Positions 1 through 13,900 of a stretch of DNA of 64,000 bases are shown here, one piece after another (positions within the stretch are counted from its first letter, which is position 1; every line of letters starts with the position of its first letter). The position numbers were made by a program, and so were the translations under genes. The stretch covers positions 57,653-121,652 of the forward strand of contig JAUCBJ010002220.1 in assembly GCA_032718475.1 (NCBI GenBank), read 5' to 3'. This DNA comes from Nemertoderma westbladi. Its lineage: Eukaryota; Xenacoelomorpha; Nemertodermatida; Nemertodermatidae. Under the pieces are notes generated by a model. The model was not told the origin of the DNA and searched no databases. It was given only the letters and a program-made list of their open reading frames with translations.

Positions 1-978
1 AAAAATCAGAGGATATTTTGATAAATTATTGCTGAAAAACCCCAAGGATTTTGACATGGCTTTAATACTTATTATATTCATGAAATAGCTGAGATATTTG
101 AGGTGAATTATTGCGTTACATATTAACTTTGGCTCCAGCCGCTTTGGCAATACGATGAAACTATAATAAATATTCTAGAACACAACAATATTAACAGGGA
201 GATAGGCTACTTATCTCTCCACTCTGAGAGCCTCAAAAAGGGGGTGTTCCGACGCAATCAAAATTCATCCATCTCAAGGGGAAAGACGAAGCAAAGAATA
301 GCTGATTACTTCTATAAATGTAAGTGTTACCTGTTCTTTTGACTTTCATTTAAGATTGTTTATCTTGTGGAGTGGGTTAGAAATCATGAATTTGAAAATC
401 GATGTCGTTTTTTGTAAAGAATCTGAGGATATTTTGATAAATTATTGCTGAAAAACCCCATGGATTTTGACATGGCTTTAATACTCATTATATTCATGAA
501 CAAACTGAGATATTTGAAGTGAATTATTGCATTACATAATAACTTTAACTCTAGCCACATTAGCAATACGATGAAACTATAATAAAAATTCTAGACCACA
601 ACAATATTAACAGGGAGATAGGCTACTTATCTCTTCATTCTGAGAGCCTCAAAAAGGGGGTGTTCAAACGCAATCAAAGCTCATCCATTTCCTGGGGAAA
701 GACGAAGCAAATAACAGCTGATTAATTCTATAAATGTAAGTGTTACCTGTTTTTTGACTTTCGTTTAAGATTCTTTATCTTGTGGACTGGGATAGAAGTC
801 GTGAATATGAAAATCGTTGTCGTTTTTTGAAAAAAATCAGAGGATATTTTGATAAATTATTGCTGAAAAACCTCAAGGATTTTGACATGGCTTTAATACT
901 TCATTATGTTCATGAAAAAACTGAGATATTTGAGGATTATTAAACTATAATAAATATTCTAGAACACAACAATATTAA
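1..978. repeat. ~415-bp satellite, left segment
   Basis: Head-to-tail satellite monomers. The landmark GGGAGATAGGCTACTTATCT recurs at about 197 and 613, a spacing of 416 bp. Each monomer also carries a GTGTTCCGACGCAATC block, a GATATTTTGATAAATTATTG block and an AATATTCTAGAACACAAC block. The last monomer is shortened: the segment between TATTTGAGG and AAACTATAATAAAT (about 935) has lost most of the ATTGC...GATG stretch. The array is then interrupted at a TTAA by the element starting at 979. Confidence 0.95.
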
Positions 979-2568
979 CCCTATTACCACTGGGGTGTTT
1001 TGACCATTAGCACCACTGGGGGGGGGGGGGGGGGCGATTCGGCCCACCCACTATATTTTTGTAGTCGTCCAATGAAATCCTACAAAATTTGGGCTGTTGG
1101 TGAAACAACTATAGATGAACACTACCAAACCTTAAAAAGTTAAAATTTTATAAGCAGGGACTCATAATTTTGATGAAAAATAAAAGTAGTCCCAGGACAA
1201 AATTACAAAATTTTTCGTTTTCTAAAAACTAATAGTGTGGCAGTGTTGGCTAAATTTAGTATGTTTTTCAAGACGCTTAATCGAATGTGATTATATTCCA
1301 CTTCCAAAAATTGTAGTGGATGCTATTTTTCGTGCACCTAAGAAGTGGGCGTGGCACTTCAAATTTTGAAAAATTAGATATTCAGAAAATGCCCCTAATT
1401 TTTTTATTTAAACGCATCTTTATGGGTTTTCTGGGCCGCTGAATCGATTGAAAGTAATATAGAAGCCTGAAGACTGAGTGGTTCGCCATTTTTGGTGCAC
1501 AAAAATTAGGGCGTGGCACTTCAAATTTTGAAAAATACGAGATTCGGAAATTAAACCAAAATTGAAATTTTAACGAATTTATATAGGTTTTCCAGACCGC
1601 TGAATCGATTGAAAGTAATATAGAAGCCTGAAGACTTAGAAGTTAGCAATTTTTTGAAATCAAAACTTTAGTGTTTTTTCCGAATAAAGTAATTTTGAAA
1701 ATTTGAAGTGCCATGCCCTAATTTTGGTGCACCGAAAATTACGTACACAAAGGATTTGAGGATTCTATATTACTTTCAATCGATTCAGCGCTCCAGAAAA
1801 CCTATAAAATTAATTTGAAATCAAAACTTTAGTGAATTTTCCGAATCTCGCATTTTTCAAAATTTGAAGTGCCACGCCCTAATTTTGGTGCACCAAAAAT
1901 GGCGAACCACTAAGTCTTCAGGCTTCTATATTACTTTCAATCGATTCAGCGCTCCAGAAAACCTATAAAAATGCTTTGCAGATCAAAACTTTAGTGTATT
2001 TTCCGAATCTCGTATTTTTCAAAATTTGAAGTGCCACGCCCTAATTTTGGTGCACCAAAAATGGCGAACCACTAAGTCTTCAGGCTTCTATACTACTTTT
2101 AATCGATTCAGCGCTCCAGAAAACCAATAAAAATGCTTCGAAATCAGAACTTTAGTAAATTTTCCGAATAAAGTAATTTTGAAATTTTAAAGTGCCACGC
2201 CCTAAATTTGGTGCTCCAAAAATGACGTACCACTACACTTACATACTTGTATAGAGCATTAGAGTGATCCAAACCAATAAAAATAAATAAAAATAGCCCA
2301 AACATAAATAATTACTAAATCACGAATGACTTTGTAAAATTCGAAAATTTCAAAAAATTTGGTGCTGGAGACCAAATTTTGAGTTGGCACCCACATCGAA
2401 AAATAGAAATCCAATTGCAACGGCGTTTTTTGGAAAAGATGCGGCATTAAATTTGGCTAATTCTCACAAAAAAATTGGGCCGGTACGTAATGTGGTTGCA
2501 TAGTTACAGCAACTAAAAACTAGGAAGGGGCCGATTCGGCCCCCCCCCCCCCCCCAGTGGTAATAGGG
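979..2568. mobile_element. Non-autonomous piggyBac-like DNA transposon (TTAA target)
   Basis: The 1,590-bp insertion begins CCCTATTACCACTGGGG and ends with the exact reverse complement, CCCCAGTGGTAATAGGG. It is flanked by TTAA on both sides (975-978 and 2569-2572). Uninterrupted monomers have one TTAA at this place (ATATTAACAGGG), so the target duplication is direct. TTAA targets and CCYT...RGGG ends are the signature of the piggyBac superfamily. No transposase or other convincing ORF lies inside, so it would have to be mobilised in trans. Just inside the ends are homopolymer runs (17 G at 1018-1034, 16 C at 2540-2555) next to a CCGATTCGG palindrome. The interior is an array of ~160-bp units in opposed orientations. 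Confidence 0.85.
1340..2240. repeat. Inverted and tandem ~160-bp units inside the piggyBac-like element
   Basis: Units carrying GTGGCACTTCAAATTTTG, GCTGAATCGATTGAAAGTAA and TATAGAAGCCTGAAGACT occur in forward orientation from about 1350 to 1650. The reverse complement (CAAAATTTGAAGTGCCACGC, TTACTTTCAATCGATTCAGC) then repeats about every 160 bp from roughly 1695, 1860 and 2020 to 2190. The switch lies near 1650-1700. A transcript crossing it could fold into a long hairpin. Units differ by a few percent. Confidence 0.8.
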
Positions 2569-3024
2569 TTAACAGGGAGATAGGCTACTTATCTCTTCAC
2601 TCTGAGAGCCTCAAGAACGGGGTGTTCCGACGCAATCAAATTTCATTCATCTCCATGGGAAAGATGACGCAGAGAACAGCTGATTACTTCTATAAATGTA
2701 AGTGTTACCTGTTCTTTTGACTTTCATTTAAGATTCTCTATCTCGTGGAGTGGATTAGAAGTTATAAATATGAAAATCTATGTGGTTTTTGAAAAAAATC
2801 AGAGGATATTTTGATAAATTATTGCTGAAAAACCCCAAGGATTTTGACATGGCTTTAATACTCATTATATTCATGAAATAGCTGAGATATTTGAGGTGAA
2901 TTATTGCGTTACATATTAACTTTGGCTCCAGCCGCTTTGGCAATACGATGAAACTATAATAAATATTCTAGAACACAACAATATTAACAGGGAGATAGGC
3001 TACTTATCTCTCCACTCTGAGAGC

Positions 3025-6000
3025 TTCAAAAAGGGGGTGTTCCGACGCAATCAAAATTCATCCATCTCCAGGGGAAAGACGAAGCAAAGAATAGCTGATT
3101 ACTTCTATAAATGTAAGTGTTACCTGTTCTTTTGATTTTCATTTAAGATTCGCTATCTCATTGAGTGGGTTAGAAGTTATAAATATAAAAATCGATGTCG
3201 TTTTTTGTAAAAAATCTGAGGATATTTTGATAAATTATTGCTAAAAAACCCCAAGGATTTTGACATGGCTAATACTTCATTATGTTCATGAAAATACTGA
3301 GATATTTGAGGTGAATTATTGCGTTACATATTAACTTTGGCTCCAGCCGCTTTGGCAATACGATGAAACTATAATAAATATTCTAGAACACAACAATATT
3401 AACAGGGAGATAGGCTACTTATCTCTCCACTCTGAGAGCCTCAAAAAGGGGGTGTTCCGACGCAATCAAAATTCAACCATCTCCAGGGGAAAGACGAAGC
3501 AAATAACAGCTGATTACTTCTATAAATGTAAGTGTTACCTGTTCTTTTGACTTTCTTTTAAGATTCTCTATCTCGTGGAATGGGTTAGAAGTTATAAATA
3601 TGAAAATCGATGGGGTTTTTGAAAAAAATCAGAGGATATTTTGATAAATTATTGCTGAAAAACCCCAAGGATTTTAACATGGCTTTAATACTCATTATAT
3701 TCATGAAAAAACTGAGATATTTGAGGTGAATTATTGCATTACATAATAACTTTAACTCCAGCCACATTAGCAATACGATGAAACTATAATAAAAATTATA
3801 GACCACAACAATATTAATAGGGAGATAGGCTACTTATCTCTTCATTCTGAGAGCCTCAAAAAGGGGGTGTTCCGACGCAATCAAAATTCAACCATCTCCA
3901 GGGGAAAGACGAAGCAAATAACAGCTGATTACTTCTATAAATGTAAGTGTTACCTGTTCTTATGACTTTCGTTTAAGATTGTTTATCTTGTGGAGTGGGT
4001 TAGAAGTCATAAATATGAAAATCGATGTCGTTTTTTGTAAAAAATCTGATGATATTTTGATAAATTATTGCTGAAAAACCCCAAGGATTTTGACATGGCT
4101 AATACTTCATTATGTTCATGAAAAAACTGAGATATTTGAGGTGAATTATTGCGTTACATATTAACTTTGGCTCCAGCCGCTTTGGCAATATGATGAAACT
4201 ATAATAAATATTCTAGAACACAACAATATTAACAGGGAGATAGGCTACTTATCTCTCCACTCTGAGAGCCTCAAAAAGGGGGTGTTCCGACGCAATCAAA
4301 ATTCAACCATCTCCAGGGGAAAGACGAAGCAAATATCAGCTGATTACTTCTATAAATGTAAGTGTTACCTGTTCTTTTGACTTTCTTTTAAGATTCTCTA
4401 TCTCGTGGAGTGGGTTAGAAGTTATAAATATGAAAATCGATGGGGTTTTTGAAAAAAATCAGAGGATATTTTGATAAATTATTGCTGAAAAACCCCAAGG
4501 ATTTTGACATGGCTTTAATACTCATTATATTCATGAAAAAGCTGAGAAATTTGAGGTGAATTATTGTATCACATATTAATTTCGGCTCGAGCCGATTTGG
4601 CAATACGATGAAACTATAATAAATATTCTAGAACAGAACATTATTAACAGGGAAATAGGCTACTTATCTTTACACTCTGAGAGCCTCAAAAAGGGGGTGT
4701 TCCGACGCAATCAAAATTCATCCATCTCCAGGGGAAAGACGAAGCAAAGAACAGCTGATTAATTCTAGAAATGTAAGTGTTACCTGTTCTTTTGACTTCC
4801 ATTTAAGATTGTTTATCTTGTGGAGTGGGTTAGAAGTCATAAATATGAAAATCGATGTCGTTTTTTGTAAAAAATCTGAGGATATTTTGATAAATTATTG
4901 CTGAAAAACCCCAAGGATTTTGACATGGCTAATACTTCATTATGTTCATGAAAAAACTGAGATATTTGAGGTGAATTATTGCGTTACATATTAACTTTGG
5001 CTCCAGCCGCTTTGGCAATATGATGAAACTATAATAAATATTCTAGAACACAACAATATTAACAGGGAGATAGGCTACTTATCTCTCCACTCTGAGAGCC
5101 TCAAAAAGGGGGTGTTCCGACGCAATCAAAATTCAACCATCTCCAGGGGAAAGACGAAGCAAATATCAGCTGATTACTTCTATAAATGTAAGTGTTACCT
5201 GTTCTTTTGACTTTCATTTAAGATTCTCTATCTCGTGGAGTGGGTTAGAAGTCATAAATATGAAAATCGATGTCGTTTTTTGTAAAAAATCTGAGGATAT
5301 TTTGATAAATTATTCCTGAAAAACCCCAAGGATTTTGACATGGCTTTAATACTCATTATATTCATGAAAAAACTGAGATATTTGAGGTGAATTATTGCAT
5401 TACATAATAACGTTAACTCCAGCCACATTAGCAATACGATGAAACTATAATAAAAATTCTAGACCACAACAATATTAATAGGGAGATAGGCTACTTATCT
5501 CTTCATTCTGAGAGCCTCAAAAAGGGGGTGTTCCGACGCAATCAAAATTCATCCATCTCCAGGGGAAAGACGAAGCAAAGAATAGCTGATTACTTCTATA
5601 AATGTAAGTGTTACCTGTTCTTTTGATTTTCATTTAAGATTCGCTATCTCATTGAGTGGGTTAGAAGTTATAAATATAAAAATCGATGTCGTTTTTTGTA
5701 AAAAATCTGAGGATATTTTGATAAATTATTGCTAAAAAACCCCAAGGATTTTGACATGGCTAATACTTCATTATGTTCATGAAAATACTGAGATATTTGA
5801 GGTGAATTATTGCGTTACATATTAACTTTGGCTCCAGCCGCTTTGGCAATACGATGAAACTATAATAAATATTCTAGAACACAACAATATTAACAGGGAG
5901 ATAGGCTACTTATCTCTCCACTCTGAGAGCCTCAAAAAGGGGGTGTTCCGACGCAATCAAAATTCAACCATCTCCAGGGGAAAGACGAAGCAAATAACAG

Positions 6001-8000
6001 CTGATTACTTCTATAAATGTAAGTGTTACCTGTTCTTTTGACTTTCTTTTAAGATTCTCTATCTCGTGGAATGGGTTAGAAGTTATAAATATGAAAATCG
6101 ATGGGGTTTTTGAAAAAAATCAGAGGATATTTTGATAAATTATTGCTGAAAAACCCCAAGGATTTTAACATGGCTTTAATACTCATTATATTCATGAAAA
6201 AACTGAGATATTTGAGGTGAATTATTGCATTACATAATAACTTTAACTCCAGCCACATTAGCAATACGATGAAACTATAATAAAAATTATAGACCACAAC
6301 AATATTAATAGGGAGATAGGCTACTTATCTCTTCATTCTGAGAGCCTCAAAAAGGGGGTGTTCCGACGCAATCAAAATTCAACCATCTCCAGGGGAAAGA
6401 CGAAGCAAATAACAGCTGATTACTTCTATAAATGTAAGTGTTACCTGTTCTTATGACTTTCGTTTAAGATTGTTTATCTTGTGGAGTGGGTTAGAAGTCA
6501 TAAATATGAAAATCGATGTCGTTTTTTGTAAAAAATCTGATGATATTTTGATAAATTATTGCTGAAAAACCCCAAGGATTTTGACATGGCTAATACTTCA
6601 TTATGTTCATGAAAAAACTGAGATATTTGAGGTGAATTATTGCGTTACATATTAACTTTGGCTCCAGCCGCTTTGGCAATATGATGAAACTATAATAAAT
6701 ATTCTAGAACACAACAATATTAACAGGGAGATAGGCTACTTATCTCTCCACTCTGAGAGCCTCAAAAAGGGGGTGTTCCGACGCAATCAAAATTCAACCA
6801 TCTCCAGGGGAAAGACGAAGCAAATATCAGCTGATTACTTCTATAAATGTAAGTGTTACCTGTTCTTTTGACTTTCTTTTAAGATTCTCTATCTCGTGGA
6901 GTGGGTTAGAAGTTATAAATATGAAAATCGATGGGGTTTTTGAAAAAAATCAGAGGATATTTTGATAAATTATTGCTGAAAAACCCCAAGGATTTTGACA
7001 TGGCTTTAATACTCATTATATTCATGAAAAAGCTGAGAAATTTGAGGTGAATTATTGTATCACATATTAATTTCGGCTCGAGCCGATTTGGCAATACGAT
7101 GAAACTATAATAAATATTCTAGAACAGAACATTATTAACAGGGAAATAGGCTACTTATCTTTACACTCTGAGAGCCTCAAAAAGGGGGTGTTCCGACGCA
7201 ATCAAAATTCATCCATCTCCAGGGGAAAGACGAAGCAAAGAACAGCTGATTAATTCTAGAAATGTAAGTGTTACCTGTTCTTTTGACTTCCATTTAAGAT
7301 TGTTTATCTTGTGGAGTGGGTTAGAAGTCATAAATATGAAAATCGATGTCGTTTTTTGTAAAAAATCTGAGGATATTTTGATAAATTATTGCTGAAAAAC
7401 CCCAAGGATTTTGACATGGCTAATACTTCATTATGTTCATGAAAAAACTGAGATATTTGAGGTGAATTATTGCGTTACATATTAACTTTGGCTCCAGCCG
7501 CTTTGGCAATATGATGAAACTATAATAAATATTCTAGAACACAACAATATTAACAGGGAGATAGGCTACTTATCTCTCCACTCTGAGAGCCTCAAAAAGG
7601 GGGTGTTCCGACGCAATCAAAATTCAACCATCTCCAGGGGAAAGACGAAGCAAATATCAGCTGATTACTTCTATAAATGTAAGTGTTACCTGTTCTTTTG
7701 ACTTTCATTTAAGATTCTCTATCTCGTGGAGTGGGTTAGAAGTCATAAATATGAAAATCGATGTCGTTTTTTGTAAAAAATCTGAGGATATTTTGATAAA
7801 TTATTCCTGAAAAACCCCAAGGATTTTGACATGGCTTTAATACTCATTATATTCATGAAAAAACTGAGATATTTGAGGTGAATTATTGCATTACATAATA
7901 ACGTTAACTCCAGCCACATTAGCAATACGATGAAACTATAATAAAAATTCTAGACCACAACAATATTAATAGGGAGATAGGCTACTTATCTCTTCATTCT
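3025..8000. repeat. Six-monomer higher-order repeat, two copies at 2,491-bp offset
   Basis: The stretch from about 3,025 to 5,515 is repeated from about 5,516 to 8,000 with shared diagnostic variants: GTGGAATGGG (about 3,577 and 6,068), TTTTAACATGG (3,673 and 6,164), CTGATGATATTTTG (4,046 and 6,537) and GGCTCGAGCCG (4,584 and 7,075). The offset of 2,491 bp equals six monomers. By eye the copies are almost identical. Part of this unit recurs again at an offset of 2,906 bp (seven monomers), around 8,570-10,900. Confidence 0.85.
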
Positions 8001-10999
8001 GAGAGCCTCAAAAAGGGGGTGTTCCGACGCAATCAAAATTCATCCATCTCCTGGGGAAAGACGAAGCAAAGAACAGCTGATTAATTCTAGAAATGTAAGT
8101 GTTACCTGTTCTTTTGACTTTCATTTAAGATTGTTTATCTTGTGGAGTGGGTTAGAAATCATGAATATGAAAATCGATGTCGTTTTTTGTAAAAAATCTG
8201 AGGATATTTTGATAAATTATTGCTAAAAAACCCCAAGGATTTTGACATGGCTAATACTTCATTATGTTCATGAAAATACTGAGATATTTGAGGTGAATTA
8301 TTGCGTTACATATTAACTTTGGCTCCAGCCGCTTTGGCAATACGATGAAACTATAATAAATATTCTAGAACACAACAATATTAACAGGGAGATAGGCTAC
8401 TTATCTCTCCACTCTGAGAGCCTCAAAAAGGGGGTGTTCCGACGCAATCAAAATTCAACCATCTCCAGGGGAAAGACGAAGCAAATAACAGCTGATTACT
8501 TCTATAAATGTAAGTGTTACCTGTTCTTTTGACTTTCTTTTAAGATTCTCTATCTCGTGGAGTGGGTTAGAAGTTATAAATATGAAAATCGATGGGGTTT
8601 TTGAAAAAAATCAGAGGATATTTTGATAAATTATTGCTGAAAAACCCCAAGGATTTTGACATGGCTTTAATACTCATTATATTCATGAATAAACTGAGAT
8701 ATTTGAGGTGAATTATTGCATTACATAATAACTTTAACTCCAGCCACATTAGCAATACGATGAAACTATAATAAAAATTCTAGACCACAACAATATTAAT
8801 AGGGAGATAGGCTACTTATCTCTTCATTCTGAGAGCCTCAAAAAGGGGGTGTTCCGACGCAATCAAAATTCAACCATCTCCAGGGGAAAGACGAAGCAAA
8901 TAACAGCTGATTACTTCTATAAATGTAAGTGTTACCTGTTCTTATGACTTTCGTTTAAGATTGTTTATCTTGTGGAGTGGGTTAGAAGTCATAAATATGA
9001 AAATCGATGTCGTTTTTTGTAAAAAATCTGAGGATATTTTGATAAATTATTGCTGAAAAACCCCAAGGATTTTGACATGGCTAATACTTCATTATGTTCA
9101 TGAAAAAACTGAGATATTTGAGGTGAATTATTGCGTTACATATTAACTTTGGCTCCAGCCGCTTTGGCAATATGATGAAACTATAATAAATATTCTAGAA
9201 CACAACAATATTAACAGGGAGATAGGCTACTTATCTCTCCACTCTGAGAGCCTCAAAAAGGGGGTGTTCCGACGCAATCAAAATTCAACCATCTCCAGGG
9301 GAAAGACGAAGCAAATAACAGCTGATTACTTCTATAAATGTAAGTGTTACCTGTTCTTATGACTTTCGTTTAAGATTGTTTATCTTGTGGAGTGGGTTAG
9401 AAGTCATAAATATGAAAATCGATGTCGTTTTTTGTAAAAAATCTGAGGATATTTTGATAAATTATTGCTAAAAAACCCCAAGGATTTTGACATGGCTAAT
9501 ACTTCATTATGTTCATGAAAATACTGAGATATTTGAGGTGAATTATTGCGTTACATATTAACTTTGGCTCCAGCCGCTTTGGCAATATGATGAAACTATA
9601 ATAAATATTCTAGAACACAACAATATTAACAGGGAGATAGGCTACTTATCTCTCCACTCTGAGAGCCTCAAAAAGGGGGTGTTCCGACGCAATCAAAATT
9701 CAACCATCTCCAGGGGAAAGACGAAGCAAATATCAGCTGATTACTTCTATAAATGTAAGTGTTACCTGTTCTTTTGACTTTCATTTAAGATTCTCTATCT
9801 CGTGGAGTGGGTTAGAAGTTATAAATATGAAAATCGATGGGGTTTTTGAAAAAAATCAGAGGATATTTTGATAAATTATTGCTGAAAAACCCCAAGGATT
9901 TTGACATGGCTTTAATACTCATTATATTCATGAAAAAGCTGAGAAATTTGAGGTGAATTATTGTATCACATATTAATTTCGGCTCGAGCCGATTTGGCAA
10001 TACGATGAAACTATAATAAATATTCTAGAACAGAACATTATTAACAGGGAAATAGGCTACTTATCTCTTCACTCTGAGAGCCTCAAAAAGGGGGTGTTCC
10101 GACGCAATCAAAATTCATCCATCTCCAGGGGAAAGACGAAGCAAAGAACAGCTGATTAATTCTAGAAATGTAAGTGTTACCTGTTCTTTTGACTTCCATT
10201 TAAGATTGTTTATCTTGTGGAGTGGGTTAGAAGTCATAAATATGAAAATCGATGTCGTTTTTTGTAAAAAATCTGAGGATATTTTGATAAATTATTGCTG
10301 AAAAACCCCAAGGATTTTGACATGGCTAATACTTCATTATGTTCATGAAAAAACTGAGATATTTGAGGTGAATTATTGCGTTACATATTAACTTTGGCTC
10401 CAGCCGCTTTGGCAATATGATGAAACTATAATAAATATTCTAGAACACAACAATATTAACAGGGAGATAGGCTATTTATCTCTCCACTCTGAGAGCCTCA
10501 AAAAGGGGGTGTTCCGACGCAATCAAAATTCAACCATCTCCAGGGGAAAGACGAAGCAAATATCAGCTGATTACTTCTATAAATGTAAGTGTTACCTGTT
10601 CTTTTGACTTTCATTTAAGATTCTCTATCTCGTGGAGTGGGTTAGAAGTCATAAATATGAAAATCGATGTCGTTTTTTGTAAAAAATCTGAGGATATTTT
10701 GATAAATTATTCCTGAAAAACCCCAAGGATTTTGACATGGCTTTAATACTCATTATATTCATGAAAAAACTGAGATATTTGAGGTGAATTATTGCATTAC
10801 ATAATAACGTTAACTCCAGCCACATTAGCAATACGATGAAACTATAATAAAAATTCTAGACCACAACAATATTAATAGGGAGATAGGCTACTTATCTCTT
10901 CATTCTGAGAGCCTCAAAAAGGGGGTGTTCCGACGCAATCAAAATTCATCCATCTCCTGGGGAAAGACGAAGCAAAGAACAGCTGATTAATTCTAGAAA

Positions 11000-13900
11000 T
11001 GTAAGTGTTACCTGTTCTTTTGACTTTCATTTAAGATTGTTTATCTTGTGGAGTGGGTTAGAAGTCATAAATATGAAAATCGATATGGTTATAGTAAAGA
11101 ATCAGAGGATATTTTGATAAATTATTGCAGAAAAACACCAATTATTTTGACATGGCTTTAATACTTCATTATGTTCATGAAAAAACTGAGATATTTGAGG
11201 TGAATTATTGCATTACATATTAACTTTGGCTCCAGCCGCTTTGGCAATACGATGAAACTATAATAAATATTCTAGAACAGAACATTATTAACAGGGAAAT
11301 AGGCTACTTATCTCTTCACTCTGAGAGCCTCAAAAAGGGGGTGTTCCGACGCAATCAAAATTCATCCATCTCCAGGGGAAAGACGAAGCAAAGAACAGCT
11401 GATTAATTCTAGAAATGTAAGTGTTACCTGTTCTTTTGACTTTCATTTAAGATTGTTTATCTTGTGGAGTGGGTTAGAAGTCATAAATATGAAAATCGAT
11501 GTCGTTTTTTGTAAAAAATCTGAGGATATTTTGATAAATTATTCCTGAAAAACCCCAAGGATTTTGACATGGCTTTAATACTCATTATATTCATGAAAAA
11601 ACTGAGATATTTGAGGTGAATTATTGCATTACATAATAACGTTAACTCCAGCCACATTAGCAATACGATGAAACTATAATAAAAATTCTAGACCACAGCA
11701 ATATTAATAGGGAGATAGGCTACTTATCTCTTCATTCTGAGAGCCTCAAAAAGGGGGTGTTCCGACGCAATCAAAATTCATCCATCTCCTGGGGAAAGAC
11801 GAAGCAAAGAACAGCTGATTACTTCTAGAAATGTAAGTGTTACCTGTTCTTTTGACTTTCATTTAAGATTGTTTATCTTGTGGAGTGGGTTAGAAATCAT
11901 GAATATGAAAATCGATGTCGTTTTTTGTAAAAAATCTGAGGATATTTTGATAAATTATTGCTAAAAAACACCAAGGATTTTGACATGGCTAATACTTCAT
12001 TATGTTCATGAAAATACTGAGATATTTGAGGTGAATTATTGCGTTACATATTAACTTTGGCTCCAGCCGCTTTGGCAATACGATGAAACTATAATAAATA
12101 TTCTAGAACACAACAATATTAACAGGGAGATAGGCTACTTATCTCTCCACTCTGAGAGCCTCAAAAAGGGGGTGTTCCGACGCAATCAAAATTCAACCAT
12201 CTCCAGGGGAAAGACGAAGCAAATAACAGCTGATTACTTCTATAAATGTAAGTGTTACCTGTTCTTATGACTTTCGTTTAAGATTGTTTATCTTGTGGAG
12301 TGGGTTAGAAGTCATAAATATGAAAATCGATGTCGTTTTTTGTAAAAAATCTGAGGATATTTTGATAAATTATTGCTAAAAAACCCCAAGGATTTTGACA
12401 TGGCTAATACTTCATTATGTTCATGAAAATACTGAGATATTTGAGGTGAATTATTGCGTTACATATTAACTTTGGCTCCAGCCGCTTTGGCAATACGATG
12501 AAACTATAATAAATATTCTAGAACACAACAATATTAACAGGGAGATAGGCTACTTATCTCTCCACTCTGAGAGCCTCAAAAAGGGGGTGTTCCGACGCAA
12601 TCAAAATTCAACCATCTCCAGGGGAAAGACGAAGCAAATAACAGCTGATTACTTCTATAAATGTAAGTGTTACCTGTTCTTATGACTTTCGTTTAAGATT
12701 CTCTATCTCGTGGAGTGGATTAGAAGTTATAAATATGAAAATCGATGTGGTTTTTGAAAAAAATCAGAGGATATTTTGATAAATTATTGCTGAAAAACCC
12801 CAAGGATTTTGACATGGCTTTAATACTCATTATATTCATGAAATAGCTGAGATATTTGAGGTGAATTTCTTGTATCACATATTAACTTCGGCTCCAGACG
12901 CTTTGGCAATACGATGAAACTATAATAAATATTCTAGACCACAACAATATTAACAGGGAGATAGGCTACTTATCTCTTCATTCTGAGAGCCTCAAAAAGG
13001 GGGTGTTCCGACGCAATCAAAATTCATCCATCTCCTGGGGAAAGACGAAGCAAATAACAGTTGATTACTTCTATAAAGGAAAGTGTTACCTGTTCTTATG
13101 ACTTTCGTTTAAGATTCTCTATCTCGTGGAGTGGATTAGAAGTTATAAATATGAAAATCGATGTGGTTTTTGATAAAAATCAGAGGATATTTTGATAAAT
13201 TATTGCTGAAAAACCCCAAGGATTTTGACATGGCTTTAATACTCATTATATTCATGAAATAGCTGAGATATTTGAGGTGAATTTCTTGTATCACATATTA
13301 ACTTCGGCTCCAGACGCTTTGGCAATACGATGAAACTATAATAAATATTCTAGAACACAACAATATTAACAGGGAGATAGGCTACTTATCTCTCCACTCT
13401 GAGAGCCTCAAAAAGGGGGTGTTCCGATGCTAGCAAAATTCATCCATCTCCTGGGGAAAGACGAAGCAAAGAACAGCTGATTACTTCTATAAATGAAAGT
13501 GTTACCTGCTCCTTTGACTTTCATTTAAGTTTCTTTATCTTTTGGAGTGGGTTAGAAGTCATGAATATGAAAAACGATGTCGTTTTTTGTAAAAAATCTG
13601 AGGATATTTTGATAAATTATTCCTGAAAAACCCCAAGGATTTTGACATGGCTTTAATACTCATTATATTCATGAAAAAACTGAGATATTTGAGGTGAATT
13701 ATTGCATTACATAATAACGTTAACTCCAGCCACATTAGCAATACGATGAAACTATAATAAAAATTCTAGACCACAACAATATTAATAGGGAGATAGGCTA
13801 CTTATCTCTTCATTCTGAGAGCCTCAAAAAGGGGGTGTTCCGATGCAATCAAAATTCATCCATCTCCTGGGGAAAGACGAAGCAAAGAACAGCTGATTAA

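Noticed and set aside
2259-2447. 62-codon ORF within the piggyBac-like element as a transposase remnant
   Set aside because: Low-complexity AT-rich sequence with no DDE/DDD or zinc-finger residues.
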